NCBI RefSeq assembly: GCF_021130785.1 | Contig: NC_060215.1 | Span: 68,204,501-68,268,500 of the forward strand | Source: Homalodisca vitripennis | Taxonomy: Eukaryota > Arthropoda > Insecta > Hemiptera > Cicadellidae | Length of the DNA: 64,000 nt | Direction of reading: 5' to 3' | Shown here: positions 62,407 to 64,000 of the stretch, in pieces | Layout: each line of letters opens with the position of its first letter | Position numbering within the stretch: the stretch's first letter is position 1 | Notes under the pieces: model-generated | Told to the model about the DNA's origin: nothing | The model's input: only the letters and a program-made list of their open reading frames with translations | Databases searched by the model: none | Position numbers and translations under genes: made by a program

Positions 62407-63246
62407 TTTTGGTACTTAAGAAAAAAGAAATATATTGGTATTATTGTTTGATAATTGTTTTTATACTTAACTTTTAATTTATTGTTCAATAAATCAATCT
62501 CATACAATGTTTAATACAAACTATCATGTGCTATTCCAGCTGTATTTTAATTTTCTGATTTTTCAAATAACTTTAATAGATTTGCTATTCTAATTTTTAA
62601 TTTCGACAGATATGCACAAAATGTGTTGATCGTGTAAACACACATTAACAACACCATTGTGTTAGGTTCTGTTAATTATGATTACAGATCTCTTATCTTT
62701 TCTTGTTTGCTGAATTGCTGTTTTTTAAGATGTGTAATTTTAAGGCACAGCTCAATACATCCAAATGCCTTTTATTTTGCTTGTTATTATATCTTGTTAT
62801 TTAACCAAAAACTAAATTTTTAAAATTTAATGTCCAGTTACGAAAAACTATATTTAATATTTGTAAAAACTAAATGGTAAATTGATATATGAGACCTTTT
62901 GTGAGACATCTCAAAAACCTCTTCTACAAATAAAGAAGAGATGTGGTTTAACGTTTGAGATTTTTTATGAGAAAAATAACTCAAGGCAAAACTTTAATAT
63001 AGCTCTTAACTGTGTCAAACTCTTCTTTTTGAATTGCAGGTTATTTCTACGTCAGTGCACTTCAGCAAAGGTATAAGTTTACTGAATGATTTGAAATATC
63101 CGGTAGTGAATGGCAAGAATTTAACAAACTCTGCGACTAGAAATTCAATGTACCATTCACTTTTCCTTGAAAACATCCATGTAGTGGGAAACATTTCAAG
63201 TGAAGAAGATCCTATTAGTTTGGAGCAGTTGGGCAGAGGAGTTAAG
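20287..63246 (+). CDS. large secreted glycoprotein gene, 15 exons assembled, incomplete at 3' end
   Basis: Exons: 20287-20458, 21461-21666, 23475-23686, 26315-26450, 29866-30022, 30557-30663, 32288-32531, 39928-40086, 44999-45364, 46872-47041, 47876-48035, 53406-53642, 54677-54756, 56733-56834, 63040-63246. Together they give 905 codons without a stop, with all 14 junction phases consistent. Residues below count from the 20287 exon. About 9-30 is a signal peptide; about 127-412 is rich in beta strands of a propeller-like kind (LFLAVLYQ..IYRWN, HFLLVSKQ..IYWWEG); about 412-550 is mainly helical; about 550-905 carries repeated beta-rich segments around ING and VVNG turns. R778-R781 (RIKR) is a furin-type site. 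About 12 NxS/T sequons support secretion. The architecture recalls insect vitelline-membrane proteins such as Nasrat, Polehole and Closca, from memory only. The last exon ends at a donor, so the C-terminus lies beyond the window. Confidence 0.85.
20459..21460 (+). other. intron, about 1.0 kb
   Basis: AT-rich; ends in TTTTTTTGTTTCAG. No repeat or gene recognised inside. Confidence 0.6.
21461..21666 (+). CDS. exon: N-terminal part of the secreted protein
   Basis: Two bases complete a glycine codon, then MTNDITMVTTMLWSKQLNMS and, further on, QILSGDQLWEVKQEQLSHII. It ends in phase 0 at CAG before GTTAAG. It contains sequons NMS and NHT. This leads into the propeller-like part. Confidence 0.88.
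21960..22950 (-). pseudogene. LINE reverse transcriptase relic in intron
   Basis: Minus-strand frames carry scattered RT blocks: VPKILAKILGAVHIREF near 22790-22850 (where LINEs have the SKilEkiv segment), then SGVP followed by LDPLYFLLFINSITSIL near 22450-22530 (the GVPQGS-LGPLLFLLFIND block), then QLYA near 22425 where the catalytic Y-A-D-D would start. Stops interrupt every block. It lies in the intron 21667-23474, antisense to the host gene. Confidence 0.5.
23475..23686 (+). CDS. exon: first propeller-like strands
   Basis: Acceptor TTTAATTTTAG, phase 0. It encodes GTEWHKTQLLLVCFKKHRC, then SLFITNHTHSFSYRQSISDF and a segment ending FLAVLYQQHNSTDSKL. The pattern 'hydrophobic strand, turn, strand' (NSLFLAVLYQ) resembles EPTP/EAR-type propeller repeats. 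Donor is CTCAG before GTTGGT, leaving two bases. Sequons: NHT and NST. Confidence 0.9.
23687..26314 (+). other. intron, about 2.6 kb
   Basis: AT-rich. It contains a G run (about 24440-24449), a tRNA-like SINE remnant near 24890-25055 and a 17-18 bp near-perfect inverted repeat (25290-25306 against 25311-25328). Confidence 0.55.
24890..25055 (-). repeat. tRNA-derived SINE remnant
   Basis: On the minus strand a pol III A-box-like TGGCTGCATGGTCTAAG (about 25048-25032) is followed about 40 bases later by a good B box, GATTCAAATCC (24996-24986). Spacing and order match a tRNA head. The tRNA fold is too damaged to be a functional gene, so a SINE is more likely. Confidence 0.5.
26315..26450 (+). 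CDS. exon: propeller-like strands
   Basis: One base completes an arginine codon. It encodes IYRWNLSLDLEPTPIISSS and SLIVFNCGENVLFVLGCSEY. The 'R-I-Y-R-W-N' end of the previous strand pair is split by the intron. Donor: either AAG before GTATCA (26450) or CAA before GTAAAG (26444); both keep phase 0 and differ by two residues. Contains sequon NLS. Confidence 0.85.
27930..28294 (-). mobile_element. pogo/Tigger-type MITE, copy 2 (365 bp)
   Basis: Same element as at 9232..9596 but inverted and also exactly 365 bp. TA target sites lie at 27928-27929 and 28295-28296. The termini begin CAGTAGAACCCCTCATATCC. Open frames inside are shadows of the repeat. The two copies differ by a handful of substitutions, implying fairly recent spread. 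Confidence 0.93.
29255..29287. repeat. perfect 16-bp palindrome
   Basis: TGAGTGTTTTTAAATA (29255-29270), one G, then its exact reverse complement TATTTAAAAACACTCA (29272-29287). It may be a chance product of AT-rich DNA or a relic of inverted-repeat termini. Confidence 0.7.
29866..30022 (+). CDS. exon: propeller-like repeat with IYWWEG end
   Basis: Acceptor GTCATTTCTCAG, phase 0. It encodes FSSEVWCRKPDGNIFRVQY, then KDEHFLLVSKQKSATAIYWW. This is the clearest propeller-type unit: 'FLLVS....IYWW(EG)..F' matches the 'FL.va....s.iy.w....F' rhythm of EPTP/EAR repeats. One base is left for the next exon. A decayed copy of this exon and its flanks lies at about 31390-31720. Confidence 0.9.
30023..30556 (+). 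other. intron, about 530 bp
   Basis: AT-rich; a part (about 30245-30370) was included in the local duplication that made the dead exon copy downstream. Ends TTTTGTTTCAG. Confidence 0.6.
30557..30663 (+). CDS. exon: propeller-like strands
   Basis: Completes a glycine codon, then NEFIEWVAVDKLLEYTNVFV and CYNIKNTAFFVFTNG. Donor GGT before GTAAGT is a perfect consensus. Phase 0 at the end. Confidence 0.9.
30664..32287 (+). other. intron, about 1.6 kb, with a dead duplicated exon
   Basis: Contains the decayed exon copy described separately; the rest is AT-rich and unremarkable. Ends ATTTTTGCAG. Confidence 0.6.
31390..31720 (+). pseudogene. decayed duplicate of the 29866-30022 exon and flanks
   Basis: The run TTATATTAAAATGTATAGTA...AACTAACAATTAAAATACTTG, an acceptor (TTTTTCCCAG, ending about 31490) and an exon start TTCTCATCTCAAGTC mirror the live exon and its upstream intron. 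Then CCTGATGGAAATATGTTCAG and AGTCCAGGATTTG match the live CCTGATGGAAATATATTTAG and AGTCCAGTATTTG. A deletion and a stop soon after the acceptor kill the frame. Intron sequence after the exon (TGTATATTTCAA..., GTAAACTTTTTTCATTG) is duplicated too. Confidence 0.85.
32288..32531 (+). CDS. exon: end of propeller-like region
   Basis: Acceptor ATATTTTTGCAG, phase 0. It encodes PSFKIYVMISTRLEKVFEMD, an acidic loop (DQTDEHLSKDELQDL) and IYILVQSKVKETNFITLINV. Donor ACTG before GTAAGT leaves one base. The strand pair around KIYILVQSKV fits the preceding pattern and probably closes the propeller. Confidence 0.9.
33900..34330 (-). pseudogene. LINE C-terminal fragment
   Basis: On the minus strand, LCYTCLLRSYIESVLVYVNL followed by INSICKKILSVTFLLRD and SLFKCVYILIFCLKES fits the tail of LINE ORF2 proteins ('L..SyieS.l.Y....I..lQKkilR.....r.sc...F..l.Il.l..lYI'). 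No palm or endonuclease part is attached. Confidence 0.4.
34909..34990. repeat. CA/CG microsatellite
   Basis: (CA)n with a central (CG)n stretch, inside the 3' part of the LINE. A coding-like frame across it is an artefact of the repeat. Confidence 0.95.
35237..36635 (-). pseudogene. LINE reverse transcriptase and C-terminal domain, frameshifted
   Basis: Minus strand: RT fingers and palm begin DITQKSNFRPISLLSVFSK and RQFGFRRSKNVADALFSV, followed by LLIFLDLTKAFDTVDRKK, which holds the first catalytic aspartate. Then LIGVRGTSFNWFQTYL leads to the GVIQGSTLGP-type block, where a frame shift occurs near 36190-36210. The next frame gives LYLFADDTVIFF (FADD catalytic box, about 36090-36125) and WFDQNLLTLNVAKTKFM. 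A second break precedes the C-terminal domain (35237-35614: LYIKALVIYVFKNQPNLFDS). Catalytic residues are present but the reading frame is broken at least twice. Confidence 0.88.
36627..36668. repeat. 19-bp tandem duplication inside the LINE
   Basis: TTGAATCACTTTAGCAACC is followed directly by TTGAATCACTTTAGCAGCC. The unit is not a multiple of three, so this duplication itself breaks the reading frame between the endonuclease linker and the RT. Confidence 0.85.
36803..38233 (-). CDS. LINE endonuclease domain, 476 aa open frame
   Basis: An apurinic/apyrimidinic-type endonuclease of a LINE. From the N-terminus: MDKMINFLDKYTRIDYQIIE, then KIFYLNIRSFYKNVDNLVIY (the 'N.rs' active-site block), LITLGETWLGEDD (catalytic glutamate), YILIGDINANLIKTDNKTER (GD.N catalytic pair), TCIDHIFVRHN and ITDHYSIVLNIEI (catalytic D-H). 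All the expected motifs are visible, and the linker to the RT follows (WITESLVRSIRKRDKLTLLR, NPKIFWQAVKEM). It ends at a stop created by a frame change at 36803. It is a fragment of a mobile-element polyprotein and not a host gene. Confidence 0.9.
   Translation of the reverse strand: MDKMINFLDKYTRIDYQIIENNYETSIFGSDNGLKIFYLNIRSFYKNVDNLVIYLEGMNTRWDLITLGETWLGEDDVGVQLEGYNLYKTYRGKTRNDGVLVFASERVCVSVREEELGDVYGLSLDFMYNNKQCNILALYRTHDSDLDVFTNALNQYYSNTDKSKTYILIGDINANLIKTDNKTERYLDVMYETGFMCGITEPTRVIGDSKTCIDHIFVRHNNYDQIKTAVIANNITDHYSIVLNIEINYPRSNPSYQIASNYILDKYKLQNNINGCDWTHVIDTADLNTSANLFLATIKDCTDNVCKNITNPKPRLRKLKPWITESLVRSIRKRDKLTLLRKQPFSTDLKLYFMTYRNRLDRLIRTTKKNYFRKKINNNCNNPKIFWQAVKEMSGRTNKNDGFPLEQYTGNRQYATMNDVSKQMADEFNDYFSQVGFNLASLIDSSGPLVVDDNDYTVDSVFTMRTVTEQDLHNCQ
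38154..38236 (-). repeat. 83-bp block, copy 1 (5' end of LINE ORF)
   Basis: Covers the first 26 or so codons of the LINE endonuclease frame. 80 of 83 bases match copy 2 at 38995-39077, 841 bp away in the same orientation; flanks are unrelated. Confidence 0.88.
38251..38994. other. AT-rich spacer between the duplicated blocks
   Basis: No gene or repeat family recognised. It might be the LINE 5' UTR or host intron. Confidence 0.35.
38995..39077 (-). repeat. 83-bp block, copy 2
   Basis: Second copy of the 83-bp block. Read on the minus strand it is preceded by TTTTTTCAG and contains GAAACAAGTATA near its end, so it looks like a small exon with splice-like borders. Confidence 0.85.
39549..39602. 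repeat. CA/CG-rich microsatellite
   Basis: Imperfect (CA)n/(CGCA)n run in intronic sequence. Confidence 0.9.
39928..40086 (+). CDS. exon: helical linker
   Basis: Acceptor TTATTTTTCAG; two bases complete a glycine codon. It encodes DQIVMETSRVEKRVSSLLNG, then IGSLENQTRTLLSMLPSL and LLTNRQTTINATAR. The heptad-like spacing of L, V and I suggests an amphipathic helix or coiled coil. The frame stays open to a TAA at 40119. A donor at 40087 (AGAG before GTTTGA, not a strong consensus) gives the phase required by the exon at 44999, so I end the exon there. Sequons: NQT and NAT. Confidence 0.82.
40190..41370 (+). pseudogene. LINE RNase H and C-terminal remnant
   Basis: Plus strand. Near 40225-40300 is GGHKIYILLDSQGALRSLNS, matching the RNase H 'I..DS.aAL.aL' block of LINEs. 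Near 41085-41180 is LGLGRLNIRLYTNLLTEHCP followed by LNYHLHKLDISE, the tail found after RNase H in I/R1/Jockey-type ORF2 proteins. A CCHC-like segment may follow (about 41190-41270), ending LTKWKHLFRCFF. The two parts are separated by about 450 bp of unrelated or decayed DNA and contain many stops. Confidence 0.6.
41414..42034 (+). mobile_element. solo LTR, gypsy-like, 621 bp
   Basis: Begins TGTGACGACCCC and ends GGTCGTCACGCCACA, so it has TG...CA borders and a 9-bp inverted repeat (GTGACGACC / GGTCGTCAC). It is flanked on both sides by CCTC (41410-41413 and 42035-42038), a 4-bp target duplication typical of many gypsy-type elements. It is GC-richer than its surroundings near 41640-41840 and has an AATAAA signal (about 41876). 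No internal retroviral-type coding region is attached, so it is a solo LTR left by recombination. Short open frames within it are not genes. Confidence 0.82.
43209..44437 (-). mobile_element. Tc1/mariner-superfamily element, 1229 bp, nearly intact
   Basis: Flanked by TA (43207-43208 and 44438-44439). The termini begin CAGGGTGATTACCGAGAAA and end TTTCCCGGTAATCACCCTC. A (TA)n microsatellite follows the right end. The single transposase gene occupies most of it on the minus strand. Only two stop codons interrupt the gene, so inactivation looks fairly recent. Confidence 0.88.
43360..44392 (-). pseudogene. mariner-like (DDE_3) transposase with two stop codons
   Basis: Minus strand from ATG at 44392. 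N-terminal helix-turn-helix region: VTQTQRDFCAHLNIARHGAI, then RNTILRWIHNVNTARSLLKK and RSVTTVTTPETVERVRLA. Catalytic core: VILMSDEAHFHLDGAVNKQK (first aspartate), VTVWCAVIEKGIIGPYFF, then an in-frame TAA at about 43788 where a glutamate is expected, DDGRAVTVNAQRYLKMLEEY, and WFQQDGATAHTARISMEFLL (second aspartate). A TAG replaces the tryptophan before PSRSPDLTIPDFFLW (third acidic residue, about 43540). The C-terminus reads RTIEELKEAIRQEINAI and CIQAEGG. The frame is otherwise continuous. Confidence 0.88.
44438..44457. repeat. (TA)n microsatellite
   Basis: A short TA run starting at the element's right target site. Confidence 0.85.
44999..45364 (+). CDS. exon: helix plus first beta-rich repeat segments
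   Basis: The longest exon (366 nt). Two bases complete an alanine codon. It encodes LAKVLSGNIWSVTNIDASSA, then a helical part (KIKKLVSTISYLGGLIETLS) and the start of the repeat-like section (LTYNGDLFIESANINSLSSA, then VSIKAKTLKVDSLVTLNKIA). Donor GACG before GTAAGG is good. The pattern 'NGdLfi.sa.in.L' recurs in later exons as 'NGSLHFKKGLRSKQLIL'. Sequon: NRS. Confidence 0.92.
45365..46871 (+). other. intron, about 1.5 kb
   Basis: No recognised inserts. The acceptor (TGTTGTGATAG) lacks a good pyrimidine tract but is the only one nearby that keeps the next frame open. Confidence 0.55.
46872..47041 (+). CDS. exon: beta-rich repeat segment
   Basis: Completes an aspartate codon, then LLLTGTMVKSPVKTNHLAIH, SLQMGDFTEINNILVRDIIN and RNSIVTSGEDTNTIRK. 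'SLQMGDFTEINNI.V.DII' parallels 'TLQLQDFRVIDNLIVDVID' in the next exon, which shows a repeat unit. Donor AAAG before GTATAA, phase 0. Confidence 0.88.
47042..47875 (+). other. intron, about 830 bp
   Basis: AT-rich, no inserts recognised. Ends TTGTTTGAATAG. Confidence 0.6.
47876..48035 (+). CDS. exon: beta-rich repeat segment
   Basis: Phase 0 start (GTG GCA TCC). It encodes VASKQARRQKMIKTLQLQDF, then RVIDNLIVDVIDNIPILDLF and NSIYINEFHNVING. The ING at the end continues across the intron into GSLHF, so the intron splits a turn of the repeat. Donor AACG before GTAAAT. Confidence 0.9.
48180..48480 (+). pseudogene. short LINE fragment before the RT domain
   Basis: Plus strand: TGKAPDLDGRGIPEFMQTL, equivalent to the 'GKAPGPDGIP.EFLK' segment just upstream of LINE reverse transcriptases. 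Only this block is recognisable. Confidence 0.5.
48782..48915 (+). repeat. copy of a diverged intronic repeat
   Basis: CAGTGCTTGATCGTAAGATG, GAAGCAGGCTTCTCAGGCCT and GGCAACAAAGCAAACTTAAC match the series at 52100-52960. It lies beside the 3' end of the LINE, which may have inserted into such a repeat. Confidence 0.55.
49000..50285 (-). pseudogene. LINE reverse transcriptase, broken
   Basis: Minus strand, high to low: QNYRPISPLSTFSKIIE (about 50230-50285), a palm block near 50000-50050 that resembles VFLDYSKAFD, then MGVRGTAGKWFESHLTNR, GVPQGSVLGPALYIIFTSDL and NTIMYADDTALF (YADD box, about 49720-49745). The C-terminal part follows at 49209-49424: SFRTNTKRVLVLQKKAVCIL and AFKQLRVLTVVSLFILETAL, the usual 'QKKaiR.i....rescr..Fk.l.iLtv.slyi.e' tail. 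Several frame changes separate the blocks. Confidence 0.85.
50480..51250 (-). pseudogene. LINE ORF1 relic with PHD-type zinc finger
   Basis: Minus strand from an ATG near 51248: PCGSCSVGIKYSGILCSSLC then NMWYH, a frame change, and CQQIPEKDLKRWTPGKIKNW followed by KCTNCRAHKK. The order C-x2-C, C-x-x-x-C, W-Y-H, C-x2-C is that of a PHD finger, found at the start of ORF1 in several insect LINEs. Downstream is an acidic helical stretch (HSIKELVKSLIENKSLES, LEENTYLKEINGTLQTK) likely to form a coiled coil. Confidence 0.7.
51680..51790 (-). repeat. tRNA-like SINE remnant
   Basis: On the minus strand, TAACTCGGTTGAGTGG (about 51750-51735) resembles a pol III A box and D-arm, and GGTTCAAATC (51710-51701) a B box. 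The anticodon arm does not fold convincingly, so a tRNA-derived SINE is preferred to a tRNA gene. Confidence 0.5.
52100..52960 (+). repeat. diverged tandem repeat family
   Basis: At least three copies of GAAGTAGGCTTCTCAGACCT followed by GTGTATGTAT (about 52130, 52580 and 52710), each with variants of GGCAATAAAGCAAACTCAAC and TTTTAGAC. A second module (CATACTCA..CACAAAG.CTAAAA, then TCTGAA.CTGTTAATCA.GAACACT) occurs at about 52340-52440 and 52810-52900. Unit order suggests an old tandem array. No coding potential. Confidence 0.6.
53406..53642 (+). CDS. exon: repeat segment then proline-rich stretch
   Basis: Completes the glycine of ING, then SLHFKKGLRSKQLILKKIP, a proline-rich section (EAIPQFPEVNPKFPPQLNP), and NIVKFYKSLLHKHDSAQNP, ending YQPPVKTILYP. 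The proline-rich linker marks a domain border just before the furin-type site in the next exon. Sequon: NGS. Confidence 0.9.
53643..54676 (+). other. intron, about 1.0 kb
   Basis: AT-rich with a slightly GC-richer patch at 54140-54350. No gene recognised. Ends TTATTTTTCAG. Confidence 0.55.
54677..54756 (+). CDS. exon: furin-type RIKR site
   Basis: Completes a valine codon, then GRIKRDNEKSSKNIFKTKVK and ILGNFK. RIKR (codons at 54682-54693) matches the furin/proprotein convertase consensus R-x-K/R-R, followed by D-N, and sits in a lysine-rich, probably exposed segment. In a secreted protein this suggests processing into two chains. The exon is short (80 nt) but phases fit on both sides. Confidence 0.82.
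54757..56732 (+). other. intron, about 2.0 kb
   Basis: No confident insert. On the minus strand between about 55400 and 56000 broken frames look vaguely protein-like (WAKKYQADA, LGTFSQSLICWQYYAD) and might be transposase debris. Confidence 0.45.
56733..56834 (+). CDS. exon: short linker segment
   Basis: Acceptor ACTTTGTTTAG; 34 codons in phase 0 on both sides: VNQLLFHNSLLNASNQFVPT followed by SNLDNFYWTSKTPQ. 'NQFVPTS' recalls 'NRQFVPES' in the exon at 44999, again supporting an internal repeat. Sequon: NAS. Donor CAG before GTAACT. Confidence 0.85.
57018..57465 (+). repeat. left arm of long inverted repeat
   Basis: Matches 61784-62235 in reverse. Shared landmarks from the outer side: GCTCCATTA, AAAGATTCTGCTTTGTTTTC, GTTCACCTGGTGAAATTAAG, ACCACTCTAGAGGTTGTA, CTAACTTTGCTTATTATGG reversed, and GGTAACAGCTGGTAA. 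Confidence 0.9.
57717..58774 (+). pseudogene. mariner-like transposase, first part
   Basis: Plus strand from ATG at 57717: MEGNIHVYSNSELADMHLMY, GLGRCNSTAARRLYQENFPN (DNA-binding head). After a frame change near 57890: LVLNEISDYPEKSTRELSLQ and FNVSQSNIRRILHEYQLHPY (second helix-turn-helix). Catalytic blocks: ILFTDEAHFTRTAIINFHN (first aspartate, about 58196), FSVNVWAGILADHLVVLVLP, WFMHDGAPAHYSLAVHGHLN (second aspartate, about 58470), and after another frame change PARSPDLNPLDFYLWGHLKT (third acidic residue, about 58580). It runs to RRLNACIS at 58774, where the pogo-like insertion cuts it; the last codons resume at 61673. Confidence 0.9.
58777..61670 (-). mobile_element. pogo-like element, 2894 bp, inserted in the mariner-like transposase
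   Basis: Flanked by TA (58775-58776 and 61671-61672). The termini begin CCGTCAACCGGGGTCACTTT on the left and end AAGCCACCCCGGTTTGACGG on the right. The motif GGGGTCACTTTAGCCC or its complement recurs inside both ends (near 58795, 58993, 61310 and 61635). One transposase gene, minus strand. TA duplication plus CENP-B/pogo-type protein place it in the pogo branch. Confidence 0.9.
59260..61126 (-). pseudogene. pogo-like (CENP-B/DDE_1) transposase, broken
   Basis: Minus strand from ATG at 61126: MPRKYKRTLGSRPYANYSSE, then LEECLRAIRSKEITQRAAEE followed by a lost base (DNA-binding helix-turn-helix). Next come FRFTVKAYLDKKGTKIGKF and LPGYDWAKGFLNRH (CENP-B-type DNA-binding domain). Core: LSHIFNYDETNLTDDPGSKR (first aspartate, about 60600), WFDCNTFEDWFETLFLPAVK, KVIIGDNLSSHISIRVLELC (second aspartate, about 60260) and FVCLPPNTTHLTQAF (about 60165), after which relatives have P-L-D. 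Here the stretch is frameshifted. The tail (59500-59922) is a charged region. At least four breaks; not functional. Confidence 0.88.
61673..61702 (+). pseudogene. last codons of the split mariner-like transposase
   Basis: If the pogo-like element and one TA copy are removed, the frame from RRLNACIS continues through NNGGNFEHHL to a TAA. This is the typical mariner-type C-terminus ('R.LNACI.aNGGhFEHLL'), so the junction proves the insertion site and that the ORF was once continuous. Confidence 0.88.
61784..62235 (-). repeat. right arm of long inverted repeat
   Basis: Inverted copy of 57018-57465; see the left arm. It carries its own small insertions and deletions relative to the left arm. Confidence 0.9.
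62350..62405. repeat. (TG)n microsatellite
   Basis: An uninterrupted TG run of about 28 units just beyond the mariner-like element's right end. Confidence 0.97.
63040..63246 (+). CDS. exon: beta-rich segment, last exon in window
   Basis: Acceptor TTTTTGAATTGCAG, phase 0. 69 codons: VISTSVHFSKGISLLNDLKY, PVVNGKNLTNSATRNSMYHS, LFLENIHVVGNISSEEDPIS and LEQLGRGVK. 'VVNGKNL..S' matches the ING turns of earlier exons. Donor GTTAAG before GTACTT, phase 0. Sequons: NLT and NIS. No stop, so more exons lie beyond 64000. Confidence 0.9.
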
Positions 63247-64000
63247 GTACTTATTACAACATAATTACTAATTTTAGTACAAAATGTTTGTGAACCTATG
63301 TAAAACTTGTCAGGAACATACAAGTATTTTAGGGATCAAATAAATCGTTTTGGTTTTGATTCCGTTATCTGCCCCTAAACTTTTTCTATAGTTATGGTTA
63401 GATATTTTTATGATCAAATCCTCTAGAATACTGAGATGTTATGTGATAGGTACTATCTCAAGAGACGTTTTCCAATTCTCGCCATCAGTGTGGGGAAGCA
63501 CTTTAGGTGCTGCTGTAGCTAACAGTGATGGCCAGAGAGAGACATATTGTTAGCCTGTTCAGAAACAAAAAAACACTTCCAAATTTTTTTCAAACAATCA
63601 TGAAGGATATTTTTCTTCATTTGGATTTCTATGACAGTAGTTAAAAAAGCTAAGTTGGAACAGATAACAGAATTCAACCCTTTTTGTTAAAAGCATGGGT
63701 CTGCAAATGCCTTTTCCAGAGCTAAAAATTCTCAGATTATTCTAAGAAAATAGGATTTTCCATTATTGTACCCAAACTAATTTACAAACACATGATTGAA
63801 CTTGACCAAGCAATCATTAGGGATTTTTGTAAAGCAAGACTTGATTGTGAAGCTATAAATAACTATAATATGGAGTGATTTTGATGTTATGGTTCTTACA
63901 TAAAAATGGGAAAACCTACCTTATTTACAGAATTAGTACAGTAAACAGTAAATATCAGTTTACTATGACTTTGGATTTTGTAGTTTTGATAGGATAAACT
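63247..64000 (+). other. start of the next intron
   Basis: AT-rich; no exon-like frame in the host phase and no repeat recognised. Confidence 0.5.

Larger units (their letters stand above)
56835..63039 (+). other. intron, about 6.2 kb, mostly nested transposons
   Basis: 57018-62328 is a mariner-like element with a pogo-like element inside it. 56850-57017 is low-complexity TA/TTTG sequence. 62350-62405 is a TG microsatellite. 62406-63039 is AT-rich and unremarkable. Ends TTTTTGAATTGCAG. Confidence 0.75.

Noticed and set aside
62295..62507. Minus-strand open frame with (HT)n
   Set aside because: It is the translation of the TG microsatellite.
1..64000. CRISPR arrays, rRNA genes, bacterial operons, ribosome binding sites
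   Set aside because: No regularly spaced repeats, rRNA motifs or tightly packed gene order were seen; the DNA is eukaryotic.

Overview
The window is nuclear DNA of an animal, most likely an insect. It is very AT-rich, genes are split by long introns, CA/TG microsatellites are present, and the mobile DNA is typical of arthropods: Tc1/mariner-type elements, pogo-like elements, EN-RT LINEs, a gypsy-like solo LTR and tRNA-like SINEs. Nothing looks bacterial, and no CRISPR array, operon or rRNA gene is visible. The species cannot be read from the sequence.

The backbone is one large plus-strand gene. I assembled 15 internal coding exons between 20287 and 63246. Each lies between AG and GT signals and all reading phases agree, giving 2715 nt (905 codons) with no stop. 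A tiny candidate first coding exon (14415..14426, MDPF before a strong donor) joins in phase. The last exon ends at a donor, so the gene runs on past the window. The protein looks secreted: a hydrophobic leader, about a dozen N-glycosylation sequons, a beta-propeller-like first part, a helical linker, then repeated beta-rich segments and a furin-type RIKR site. It may belong to the large insect eggshell proteins of the Nasrat/Polehole/Closca kind, but that comes from memory of architecture and is weak.

Region by region. 1-14 kb is intergenic or upstream: a LINE RT relic (810..1690), a deleted mariner (3533..4501), a promoter-like island (8662..8970), a 365-bp pogo-type MITE (9232..9596) and a degenerate tandem repeat (10.8-11.8 kb). 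14.4-20.3 kb is the presumed first intron, with a palindrome, an RT relic and a candidate minus-strand terminal exon (19535..19719). 20.3-32.5 kb holds the propeller exons; a dead copy of one of them lies at 31.4-31.7 kb, and the second MITE copy sits at 27930..28294. 32.5-45 kb contains a nearly complete but broken LINE (34.4-38.25 kb), LINE remnants, a solo LTR with a 4-bp target duplication (41414..42034) and a mariner-like element (43209..44437). 45-56.8 kb carries the repeat exons and a PHD-finger LINE (48.9-51.25 kb). The intron from 56835 to 63039 is mostly one nested structure: a mariner-like element with roughly 450-bp inverted repeats whose transposase ORF was split by a 2.9-kb pogo-like element at a TA.

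The mobile elements have no evident part in the host gene's function. They lie in introns or flanks and make up much of the gene's length; every recognisable transposase or reverse transcriptase here is broken.
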